Shown here in pieces: positions 22,581 through 33,770 of a stretch of 64,000 nt of DNA. Where the stretch lies: contig NC_081406.1 of assembly GCF_030272615.1 (NCBI RefSeq), positions 260,575,386-260,639,385 of the forward strand, written 5' to 3'. The translations under genes were made by a program, and so were the position numbers. The stretch's first letter is position 1; every line of letters begins with the position of its first letter. The notes under the pieces were generated by a model. That model saw only the letters and a list, made by a program, of their open reading frames with translations, did no database searches and was not told the DNA's origin. Source of the stretch: Cryptomeria japonica (Eukaryota; Streptophyta; Pinopsida; Cupressales; Cupressaceae).

Positions 22581-23905
22581 CTCTCTTTGAATCAACATCA
22601 TATTTGGTGGTCGACACTCATTCAGGTGTAAGAGCTCCCTCTAGCCCACATTCTTGGAATTCATGCTCTACATTTTCACAAGCGTAGCATTTTCACTCCT
22701 TGAGATCTTTTCTCTAGAAGCACTATAAATATTTTCTCCTAAGAAGATTTTCAGACCCAATTTTGCCTCGACTGACCAAATCAACAGACATTTGACATTG
22801 TGTTGTTGACCATTCCTTTGAATATGCTTTACAATATTAACATCCACTCGATCGAGTTGTGGTTGAAGGATTAGCAATAGTTTCCCAACACAATCTTTTG
22901 TAATTACAAACCCAAATTGGGTTATAGTTGACTTGTTGGAATCACTTGCCTATTGTTCCAATCTTAAATATTCGGTGGCATTTGCAATCTTCTTAGTCTA
23001 CGTAGCATCACATATTTCATACTATTTGGTTGATTATTGTTGAGTTGAAGATGGCACAACTCACCTAGTGTATTATTTTTAAGGCTTGTTGTTGAGCTCT
23101 CAACTTTGGCATTTAGGTATGCTAGATCCTCATTGCCCTTTTTGTGGGCATCCTAAGACTTTCATTAACCTCTTTTGGTATTGCAAAAGATCTCGATAGC
23201 TATGGACACAAATTCATACTTTTTGTTGGCCCTTTTAGCCCGAGCCTTTCTCTTGGCATATGATATTATTGGGAGATTCTCCTTGGTTTCCCTTCTAGTT
23301 CATCCAAATATGGTATGCTTTTAGGATTGGGATTCTTTTCATGTTATGGAAAGATAGAAACACTAAACTATTTTTTCTCATAGCTATCTTGATATTCATG
23401 TTTCTATGTTTACTAAAGCATGTATAATTTGTAATGATATGTTGCTCCATATTCAAGTGCAAGCCAACATGGTTGCACTAGAGTTGGGCCATCTATAGGA
23501 GCTTCTTCAGCATTGGGAAAATGCTCCCTATATAGTTTCCAGAGTGCCACTAGACCCATCTATTTTTGGTACTCAATCTATGCCTTGTGACAGGTGGCAC
23601 AACTACAACTCCTCCATGCATTGGTTGCACACTTCATGCTCCCAAGATCTTCACTGGCAATTTGTTGCTGGAAGAGACTTCTAGTGCAGGTTCTCCACCT
23701 CTCCACCACATGGTATCTCTACTACTGGGTCCTGAACACGGGAGGAGTGTACCCCTTGCCTATAAGTAGCACAGGTTAGCTATATACCGATGTTGATTCT
23801 AGTTGGCCTAGTTCTTCCAAATGGCATCCTTAGGTGCCACTAGTAATTTCTCCAACCAAAAAGAAGAATGAGAAAGAAGATGGCACTGCTACTAAGGAGG
23901 GGTGG
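22581..23905 (+). pseudogene. LINE ORF2 3' remnant (zf-RVT and C-terminal tail), left part
   Basis: Strongly decayed LINE sequence. At about 23120-23190 the plus strand reads DPHCPFCGHPKTF then LFWYC, a zf-RVT pattern. At about 23320-23370 it reads RIGILFMLWKDRN, matching the W-(K/R)-x-RN segment that follows zf-RVT in plant LINEs. The part before 22950 shows nothing clear. The frame across the insertion of element S continues at 33505 (TKEGW followed by SVSNNTPK), so this stretch and 33505-33770 were once contiguous. Confidence 0.6.
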
Positions 23906-24996
23906 TGTTGGAACCAAGGAACACTGAAAAGGGAGTTAATTAGTGTTCAACAATTTTTAACTTTAATAACCTAATCTTTCAACCACTTAATGCAAATGAA
24001 GTAAAATGCAGAAACACAAAACCAAGATCAACAACACCACAACACCAAGATCTTCATGTGGAAACCCAGTTAAGTGAAAAACCATGGTGGGATTCAAACC
24101 CACAATATTAATATACTCTAGTAGAAGTATAAAAATATTACATAAGGGAAATGCACATGCATTTAGGCACACTGCCTAGAGCTCACTACTCAAATTACAA
24201 TAAGGGCTACAACCTAGAAGGCTCACTACCTTAAAAAATGATTATAAGAGGTACAAGAAGGTTTGAACTATTTAATAGCATCAACAAATGCCTGAGTATA
24301 GTTCAGGTTAAGCACAAAAATATAATTGTCTCACTGCTCTGAGACTCTCTACTCTGCTCTGATATTCTTCATTATACCGAAGCACCAATCTTCCAACTGC
24401 GCACGTAAAACTATGCACAACCTCTCATAAACACTTCAAACATAACCATAAATCTACCAAATGATCAAATGAATAGGTCTAGTATATCCAAAACATCAAA
24501 TTAGAACAATTCCATGTCGGCCCAAAAACCATATAACACACAAATGAAACGTGTTACCCAAGTCAGCTCAATCCGATAAAAAAAACTAAGTAGGCCAAAA
24601 TAAAATGTCCACATGATTCCCATATGAAAACTCAACAACTTCAAACACACAAACAATTGCCAAAATTACTCCGCATAATCCACACATAAAATCTTCACAT
24701 GCTATTGCCACAAAACACTGTTTTACTAGAAAACTATCTACCAGATCTTCCAACTCACCCAAAAAAAATCATCGGAGGCCACAATCCTGGAATAATGTAT
24801 ATCACATGACAACAATGATTCTCTAAGATCCGTGACACAAAATACTCAACACAACTAATCTACCAATGAAAACATTGTACACTGGACCTCAATCAAATTT
24901 TCGGAATGAATGAGTCATAAACTATGGATTGGATATCTGACTCAAGCTACCATCAATGACAACATATGATCATCAATGTAGTGTCTCTCGCCAACA
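23906..24996 (-). repeat. 3' LTR of element S
   Basis: Read on the minus strand it begins TGTTGGCGAGAG after the purine tract and ends ...CTTGGTTCCAACA, 1091 bp. The last 300 bp (23906-24206) have no partner in the other LTR. Confidence 0.85.
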
Positions 24997-25214
24997 ATCT
25001 CCCCCTTCAACACTTAGTAAAAAATAAAAACCAAAATATATACACTACAACAAAAAATCTAACTATTGGACTCCAAAGAATCAAAGAATCAAATATCTCC
25101 TCCTAAGATCAACATTTTTCACTCATCTATTCTCCCCCTTTGACATCAATCACAATGATATGGTTTCAAAAATCAAAAATGATATTTACATATGCACACA
25201 CAGTCCTTATACAC

Positions 25215-27277
25215 TCACAAAAATTTAAAGATGTCAGCATAAGACTTCTTCAATGAGTCTAAGTGGTTGTCCCAACCTTTATGCAGATTCTCCAACACGA
25301 TTATGAATCCACTGAACAAGTAAGATTGTGCCTCTACTAACTTTACATCTTCCGGACCACCACTAACCAAAGCATCTTGAGTATCTTTGAGAGCACCCAA
25401 CATAATGTCTAGCTTAGGAGTAATGAGACTCCTAACTTCTCCAACTCTACCAATTATTCTCTCCCGGTCATGGTTTAGGCTTCTGATTTTCTCAGGAAAT
25501 GATTTTACTCGATTCTCGTGACTGCTCAATGATACCGACAGGGTATTAACTGTCTCAGATATGCATTCAATCTCACTCTAATGTGCCTTAGACTTCTACT
25601 CAATATTTGTAGTGAGCTTGTTCAAGGATATACATGATTTATACAAGTTCCCACCTTCTGACAATGCATATTTCATGCTCTTCACACATCCTCCTAAAGT
25701 GAATCTATCTTTGGCAATCATTCTTTTTAAGTTTCAAAGCCTCTTTGCATTGAATTCCTTTTGGACCTTTTCCTAAGCTAACTTTTCAAAAGATTCAAAA
25801 TGTTTATCTACATAATTAATTAAACTCCTTAATTGTCTAGATGGAGTGTTTGTGGTATCTTTTTGAAACAAAGGCATCAACTTTTCAAAAACGTTGGTTG
25901 CCAGGGTTAGCAACATACTATCCTCAGTATGGGATTTCAAAACATCCTCAATAGCCTCGACTTATGCAAAAGATGCAAGTTGAAGCTTTTGGATTGGGGA
26001 TATAGAGACAAGTTTTATCAGACCTTGAATGAACTTTGGATAATCAATCACTTTCTTTCTCTTCATTGTCTTAGAAGTGTCTTTTGCCTCAGACTTGACT
26101 TCAACCTTGACCTCCACTTTTTCTTTTTATATAACTCTTCTCAAGAATCGGAGGATCACCTACAACAACCAAAGGATTCTCAACCTTGTCCTTTCCATCA
26201 CCTACTTTCCTTGTATCCTCTTATCTAGCTTCTTCTTGCATACTGACCTCTACTTGCTCATCAGTCTAAACTTTCAGAACAAAAGTGTCATCCATTGTCT
26301 GTTCAACTTTCAAATTGACATGTGATGTCATGTCTTATTCTTTAGAATGAGGTTCTTTCCCTTTAGCCTCATTTACCTCATACTGATTATCCAACAAAAC
26401 ATTTGTCAAAATCTTTTCAGTCTCTTTTTCAACTTCATCTATCTTTCCTAACATGATTTTATTTACCTTGTGCTTACTCTTAAATTTGCTCTTTGCTAGT
26501 TTAAGCAATATGTCAATCTCTTCTTTAGTAATAACTGAACTTAGGCTAACTAATACATACTCCTTTAGTCTCTCATCTTCTTAATATTCTTGATAAGCTC
26601 ACTCTGAAACAACTCAAAATATCATACTTCTTACTCTCTCTCATCATCTCATATGTGACATAAATGGCAGTACCGGAAATAGAATTTTCTCTGCTAGAAT
26701 AATCTATTTTATACCCAATGGACATTGATGTGAACTTGATGTCGTGCTCCAAGATACCATTAATTATCATTTCCCATTTATCAAATTTTGACCCTATCGC
26801 ATTGGTTACAATGTCATTCTTCATAGCCTTTAGGGATGGCATTTCTCCAGATGCACATAATCTAGTTACAACTTGAACGATTGTCTTGGTAATTTTATTA
26901 GGCTTATCTAGCCATATAAATTCATCATGAACTTAGCTCAAGATGAACTAGATGCATTCCTATTCGTAGAAAATCATAAATCTGATGAACTGCACAAAAT
27001 CCTTGTCTTCCAAGCCTTGAAATTTTGGTTTCAACATTGAACTTTTACCTGCTAGCTGATTGTTGTACAGATTCAGTATTTGAAAGCTACCCAAATCCTC
27101 AATGGGATAGTGCATGTATACCCTAATATCTTCTATATGAAGTACTATGCAAGGCATCGATGAAAATGTACTTTTAGGATCACCCTCCATGGAAATAAAT
27201 GGATGGTTCTTGAAGCTCGAACGTGCACGCTCAGTGATTTCAATAACCAAAAGAGTTACAGTACTAGATGTAGCCAT
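25215..27277 (-). pseudogene. Unrecognised coding region of element S (about 690 codons)
   Basis: On the minus strand a start at 27277 (MATSSTVTLLVI) leads into SFKNHPFISMEGD, MHYPIEDLGSFQIL and LKPKFQGLEDKDFVQFI. Further on come KFDKWEMIINGI and ISGTAIYVTYEMM, and finally a 104-codon open stretch that looks coiled-coil (ENRVKSFPEKIRSL...LENLHKGWDNHLDSLKKSY) ending at 25215. Several stops and frameshifts separate the open blocks, yet protein-like sequence continues along the whole stretch. It occupies the space between gag and purine tract where pol would be. It shows no reverse transcriptase, integrase or protease motif and no obvious membrane or signal segment. Function unknown; env-like by position only. 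Confidence 0.55.
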
Positions 27278-27699
27278 CTTATCAACTTCAAATATCAAAC
27301 TTCAACCAAAAAGGGGCTTCATTGTTAAATACCTTTCAATAGGATGCAAGATCAAACACCAAATCTGGATATCACTTCAGAATCTCTATAAATTCTCCTT
27401 TACTACGTTCTTATGATCTTTCTCTTTGAATACAAAGTGAGAAATGAATGGTTAATTTACCTTTTATCCTTCACATACCTAACTTTTCATTGTAATAAAT
27501 GCATTTTGCCCTAATATTTTTGAATACTCTGTATTTCACATAGATCTTCTGCGGGCCTTCATATCGGCTCGAACTCTTCCAAAAATCCATCATAGATATA
27601 TGTGATCATCACATATACCTCTACAACCTGCTGGAATCAGGTACAGATCTCCAACAAGGGGTTTGAAAGATTTTCATGAAAACCTCCCCCTAAGGCCGA

Positions 27700-28896
27700 A
27701 TGCCCTAGTTATCGGATGAGGATTCTGCACTGGAATCAAGTGTGGACCCATTTCCTACCTTTGAATCGCTCTTCTTCACCCAAGTCTCGTTCATCTGATC
27801 TCTTCAATTTTTTCTTTTTCTTTATCATCTACCTTCTCATTCTTGTTCTTATCTTTTGGGCCTCTCTAGTTCACATTTATGCTTCTGCAATACTTAGCAA
27901 TGTGGTCGGATTTGTTGCAAACATAACAAACAAAATTTCCTTGCATAGGTTTGAAGTTCATCTTACTTCTTCTTGGTCTACACTGATTAGCAACATGTCT
28001 AAATCTATCACATGCATAGCATCTGACATTCCTATTTTAAAATTTATTCAACACACTTATGCATACATTTGCCTTATGACCATACTTATTACATTTGAAA
28101 CATTGACCGGTAAAAGATGGACTAGAATAGTTCATCCTATTTCTGCATTGACTAGCTATATGACCAAATAATTTATTACAAACAAAAAAGTTACCATTGA
28201 TTTTATGAGCATTAGGTTTCCTTACCAAATGATTTCTTGAGTTGTTCTTTTGCTAAGATGACTTGGAGCTTTCACCTTTCTCATATCCAAGACCTTGAGT
28301 ATCATTGGGATTCTTTGACTTGCAAGCATCTCATCTAGTGGCCGAGCTGATCCAAAAATTCTCCTTGTACTCATTTGCAACATCAAGATCATATTAGAGA
28401 AGGAGGACCTACTTTCTAAAATCTTCCTCATGATCTCTGGCATCTTGAAGGTCACCCATCAACTATCCATTTTCATTATCAAGTCTACAACATTTTCAGA
28501 TTTATCTTTCAAGGACTGAGCAAGCTTTTCCTCATTCTTCTTCTTTTCTTCAATCTCCCTTGTCAATTTCATCACAATGGCTTCCATCTCATTCTTCTAA
28601 AGTGCATTAGCTCTAGCAAGTCTGTCACATTCTTCTATCTTTTCCTTCAGGGCTTCTTCATCAATGCTTTGACTTTCTTTCTCCTGAAGCTCATCAACAA
28701 GCTCCTTTCTCTTTTCCTTGGACTTAGTTTCTCCTTTAATGTATAAATGGAATTTTCAGCATCCTTTTTCGGACTTTAGCTTTGGACTTATCAAGATCAT
28801 CAAGTGCAACAAGTAGCTATTGTCTAAGACCACTGCAATACATTAAGATACCTTCTCGAATCTTCCTCAAGTTGTTAGGCTCCTTTCGAGGAACTC
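27700..28896 (-). pseudogene. gag-like region of element S with multiple CCHC zinc knuckles
   Basis: The minus strand encodes a decayed nucleocapsid. Three canonical C-x2-C-x4-H-x4-C knuckles are readable: CFKCNKYGHKANVC near 28080, CYACDRFRHVANQC near 28000 and CYVCNKSDHIAKYC near 27910. A fourth, altered copy (VCNKLFGHIASQC) lies near 28150. Upstream, 28460-28900 is charged and Lys/Glu-rich with many stops, suggesting a former coiled-coil segment. Gag would package element RNA. Too many stops remain for a product. Confidence 0.6.
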
Positions 28897-28909
28897 AACT
28901 TTGATACCA
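28897..28909 (-). other. Primer binding site of element S
   Basis: The minus strand reads tggtatcaaagtt, one or two mismatches from the usual tggtatcagagc, directly after the LTR end ...CCTAACA. Confidence 0.75.
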
Positions 28910-29416
28910 ATTGTTAGGCTACAACCCAGAAGGCTCACTACCTTACAAAATGATTATAAGAGGTACAAGAAGGTTTGAACTATTTAATAGCAACAAAAAA
29001 TGCCTCAGTATAGTTCCGATTAAGCACAAAATACAACTGCCTCACTCCTCTAAGATTCTCTGCTCTGTTATGATATTATGCATTATACCAAAGCACCAAT
29101 CTTCCAACCACGCACATGAAATTGCGCATAACTGCGCATACAGACTTGAAACATAACTACTGATCTACCAAATGATCAAATCAATTGGTGTAATATCTCT
29201 AGAACATCAAATTAGGACAACTCAATCCACCCAAAAACTACATCACACACAAATGAAACATGTTACCCAAGTCGGCTCAATATGATAAGAAAGAACTAAG
29301 TGGACCAAAACAAGATATCCGCATGCTTCCCACATGATGGCTCAACAACCTCGAACACACAAACAACCACCCAAATTACTCTGCATGATCCGCACATAGA
29401 ATCTTTACACGCTACT

Positions 29417-32400
29417 TGTAATGCCCTGCCAGGAACCTTGAAGGAAAACCCACAACGAGGGTGAAATAATTTTTTTTTTTTTTTAAGTATAAACATCATA
29501 AGTGCATTTACACATAACATGCACGATAACACAAGCAGAAGACTTACACCAGAATTCCTTAAGGGTTACCAACGAAGAATTAACTTCAAGAATAAATTTC
29601 ACAACATCATAAATCCACATGTGCATCATTAACTCAATGATCACAAGAAGCCATAAACAAATAAAGATTCATCATTGAAAGATTGAAAGGATACAACATA
29701 ATTTCCACTTCAATAAGCATTTACTAACATCATCAAGGAAACTGATAAAAACATCCCAACATAGGATTACATTGCTCTTCCAATACATAGCTTCTCAATA
29801 AACATTAAAGTATAGATCTTATCCAATTACAAGGTTACATAAGATCAATATAACAATGACCACATAGGTCTCCAAATAACAAAAATCTTCAACAAGAGAT
29901 GAAGCATGAGCCACGAACCACGAAAACACCTGCGAAGCCAATCCTCGCATGAAGGCACAAATCCGAACATCCGATGGGAAGTGGCACTACCACCCGACCA
30001 TGTAATTCCCAAATGGAATCACCCCATAGTGCTGGGAGATAGCTGAGGACCCTCAAACAAGCATAAGCATGACATGGTTGAAAAAATAATACGACTCCAT
30101 GACAACACAATAAGACTCCACAAGAATCCAGGTGACTCAACATCACAAACACAAGTGAACTGACATCACAAAACACCAGTGAACCAAATGAGAGAATGTC
30201 ATCGCATAGCTTACGTTGGCTACCTTGGTACAACCTCCATAGATCCTAGCTCACTATCCTGGTAACCTCTCTTGACCGTCTAGCTCCAACTAAGTCTTAT
30301 GTGGACCCTACAACCTTTCGTGAAGACAAGGTGGTTGGTTTGCCATTCTAGGCCTTCTCGCAACATTATGAGCCATGTACTAGGACTCATCTATGCACGA
30401 GGTACAATTATCTTTATTAATGTTATGATACTACCCACCTAATCAATTCATTAGATTACCAGTCATTATCTGACTTTCGCTGGGTTGTAATACCTACCAC
30501 TTTGGGTGCAACCCCCAAGCGAAAGTGACTCTCTCAAAGGACACTACACAAGCATGGTCACTCCTCGAGGACCCTATGGCGAAGCAGATAGCCATAACAC
30601 CACTATCAAAAACAAGTAGTCAAACAAGGACATATTGACTCTTGGCTAAGGCAAAGACACTACATGGTTAAGACAATGAAGCCAACATATTTCACTTGGT
30701 CAAAGTACCAATTACACCACCACATGATGACTAAACCACATACCAAAATATCACAATATACACTTGCAAGGACAACTAAATACATCAAGTCTACACTCAG
30801 ACAATCTTTGAAAATATCAGCATCATAAGCACTTGCAACATCATTGATTGAATCATAAATAAAACACTCTTTCCAACAGTCACATTATTTAAATTCCAAA
30901 TCAATATCCATCAGGAATGAAATCTACATTACACATTCCACCAAATAAAACATGAATTCCAAACAGACATTTAAATCATTTTCAGAATATATCCAAAACT
31001 TACTAATTTGAATCTCTAATTCATGCCTTAATTTTCATTGATAAATTTATTAACCACATAATAAAAATCACATGAAAATCACATTACATCACACAATACC
31101 ACTTTAAACATTCCATTTATAAAATTTAAGTTCTTAGCATTAATCATTTTTTAGACCGGTGAGGGCTCAAAACTAAGCAGGGGTCAAACCAACCCGCAGA
31201 TGTGTTGCTGTTGGGGGCAACAGACACTACCTACCGGTAGTGCTGCTACCATTAGTAACAACCCTACCGATCGGTGGTTGCCGCTACCAACCGGTAGCGG
31301 TACTGCCGACCAATAGTGCCCACTACCAATCGATAGTGGTACTACTGATCGGTACTACCCACTACCCACTGATAGCGATACTACCGACTAGTAGTGCTAC
31401 TACCTATGGGTAGCAGACACTACCGACCCATGTGATGAGGCAAGCCCATCATGAGAGTGGTAAAGTCCACAAGAGAGGCACAAGAAACATGCCTCCAAGC
31501 ATTCTAAAACCAAAAAGACACAAAATCAATAACCACAAGGAACATTCCATTTCCAGAATTATTTCACGGGCACACACATATAGTGCCAATTTCCAAAATC
31601 TCAAGGAAAAGATTACCAGCAAGGTAGATGGTGAAATAAACACACTAGAAAGAATGACTAACCAAATCTTGACAATTTAGAAACAAGGAAGCACCCAGCC
31701 AACCCAATCTAAAGTTCATTCTTTCAAAAGAAGAGGTAAAATAAGAAATTGATTGCTATGAACAAATAACACACAACAAAGAAGAAATGAATGATTCATT
31801 TCCTGAATGCAACCATGTGCTTATAGCATCACAAAATCAACTATATCAAGCAATCTTTCTTCCATTTCAACATTTCAAAAAGAATCTACAGGAAGATTGT
31901 ATAAATCTCCATACACAAGAAACAAACTGAAAATTTCAAAACAAATTCAAAACAAGAAGGGAACCTCCAACCTTGAAGCAATTAGCAAGCAAAGAGATGA
32001 AGAAAATCCAGTCTTGCAGTCAGGTCAAATTTCCAGCTCCTTCAGGAATTTTTTCCAGAATTTTCTCTCCAAAAGTTCTCTTCTTCTCCTGCCGTGAATG
32101 CTCGGAATGGATGCCCAAAAATATCTTTTAACCCAAGCTTCTAGGTTAAAGTTTTTCATCCAATCACATTTAAATATTTTAAAACTAAAAGGCAATCAGA
32201 TTTATTTCTTTTCCTAAAATTAATTCTTTTCCAACAATTAAAATGAAAAAGCAAAAGTCAAATGGAAAAGCAAAAAGGAAAGCTTTTTATTTATTTCTTT
32301 TTTCAAAATACTTTCTTCCAACATAAGCATTTTACCTTTTTAAATGGCTAGGCAATTTATTTATTTCACAAAATAACAATGCAACTTTACACAATAAATT

Positions 32401-33167
32401 AAGCCATTTAACCATTTAATCTAGCAATCATTAATTTAAATAAATCAATAATCACAGAGCATATTAATTAAATGATTACGCCAACACAAGATAGCATCAT
32501 CCATTTAAATTAAATAACCATTTAAATAAATGGAAACACTCAAAACCAAGAAAGATCAAATGATGACTCTCAAAGGGCCAAACCAAGGCACCATGACATG
32601 CATACCAGCCAGACGGGGAAACACAACCATCTGACAACACTCATATGAGTGTAACTGCAGTCAAGCTAGGGTACAACAACTATCTCCTCCACTCCCATCG
32701 AATATATAAGGCATGCTCAGACTTGTGAAACCAGGTGGAGTCAATACCTCGTACCTACCCGGTACTAGTACCTGCAATGTCCTGCACCAAAGAACCACAC
32801 GTGCATATAGACCAATATATATACAGACACGGTAAACACACCAATGAAGGAGAATTGTGACGTTCCCTGTCTCACCAGAGTGAGTGAAGGAAAATCATCC
32901 CCTCGCATCCCAATACACTTGCAAACATGCAACATATAAATAACGCATCGCAATATAAGGGAAAAGTGTCAGTCTATGATAATGATCCATAAAAATAACA
33001 TTACTCATAAGCACTGAGATACTATGTAAAATCATACACCATAACCCCAGATAAAGCATGAAATAACATCGCATAATATCCGAATCAAAATACAATAATG
33101 TTCCACAGAACAGCCACTGAAGTAACTCAAAACATACAAAAGAGGCTGATCGAGGAGGGGTACTACA
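29417..33167 (-). repeat. Y-family solo LTR, 3751 bp
   Basis: Read on the plus strand it begins tgtaatgccc and ends ggtactaca, and is flanked by the perfect 5-bp duplication ctact (29412-29416 and 33168-33172). The minus-strand orientation (TGTAGTACCC...GGGCATTACA) matches the plus-strand copy at 61340 and the LTR ends of X. No internal region or primer site follows, so this is a solo LTR left by recombination between two LTRs. No coding potential is seen; about 29560-31140 and 31500-32690 are AT-rich, and the middle holds a GC-rich repeat. Confidence 0.9.
31190..31435 (-). repeat. GC-rich short-period repeat inside the Y solo LTR
   Basis: About ten imperfect copies of blocks such as ctaccggtag, actaccgatcggt and ccactaccaatcgatagtgg. 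Many are self-complementary and alternate direct and inverted copies. The counterpart in the other Y LTR is at 63190-63355. Confidence 0.75.
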
Positions 33168-33504
33168 CTACTGCCACAAAACACTGTTCTACCAAAAAAT
33201 TATCTATCGGATCTTCCAACTCACCCAAAACTTATCACTAGAGGCTACAAACTTGGAATAATGCATATCACATGACCACAATGCTTCTTTGATATCCACG
33301 ATACCAAATACTCAACATAACTTATCTACCAACGAAAACATTGTACACTATGCCAGATAACCTGTTCTTCTCATTGGACCTCATTGGACCTCAATAAATC
33401 TTCTGGAATGAATGAGTCATGAACTGCAGATTGGATATCTGACTCAAGTTTCCATCAATGACAACATCTAATCATCAATGCAGTGTCTCTTGCTAATAGG
33501 GTGG

Positions 33505-33770
33505 TCTGTTTCGAACAACACCCCTAAACCTATTGATGTGTTGGGTCGAAAAGATGAAAAGAACCCTTCGCCACCTCCCTTAGCTACTACCTTAGCCTCT
33601 TAGTAACTGCTTTTTTAGTATTCATTTTTTGGGGCGCTACTTGTAGTTCTTTATTTTTTTGGTTTTCGGGGCTTTTCCTGAGTGGCTCTCAAGGAGTGAT
33701 CTTGTATCCTCCTAACTTTTTTTTGTTAATAGTGTAGCTTTAAATAATTAATGGAAATGCTTATTCATAC
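33505..33770 (+). pseudogene. LINE 3' remnant, right part, with terminal UTR
   Basis: Continues the frame of 22581-23905 across element S (SVSNNTPKPIDVLGRKDEK, then a TAG near 33600). It ends with a plant LINE-like tail (ttgttaatagtgtagctt then taattaatggaaat) followed by a short A run at 33771. Confidence 0.5.

Larger units (their letters stand above)
23906..33498 (-). mobile_element. Element S: non-autonomous copia-type LTR retrotransposon
   Basis: Minus-strand element with two related LTRs (23906-24996 and 28912-33498, the latter split by a Y solo LTR), a primer binding site at 28897-28909 and a purine tract (plus-strand tctcccccttc, 24998-25008). It is flanked by gggtgg on both sides (23900-23905 and 33499-33504), a 6-bp match that may be a 5-bp duplication plus one chance base. 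The internal region is about 3.9 kb with gag and one other coding region. I find no integrase or reverse transcriptase. Confidence 0.87.
28912..33498 (-). repeat. 5' LTR of element S, internally deleted and split by a Y solo LTR
   Basis: Segments 28912-29416 and 33168-33498 match 24207-24996 of the other LTR (shared block ggctacaacc-agaaggctc). Without the insert it is about 830 bp, because about 300 bp next to the primer binding site are missing. The outer end reads TATTAGCAAG where TGTTGGCGAG is expected: three G-to-A changes including the terminal TG. Confidence 0.8.
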
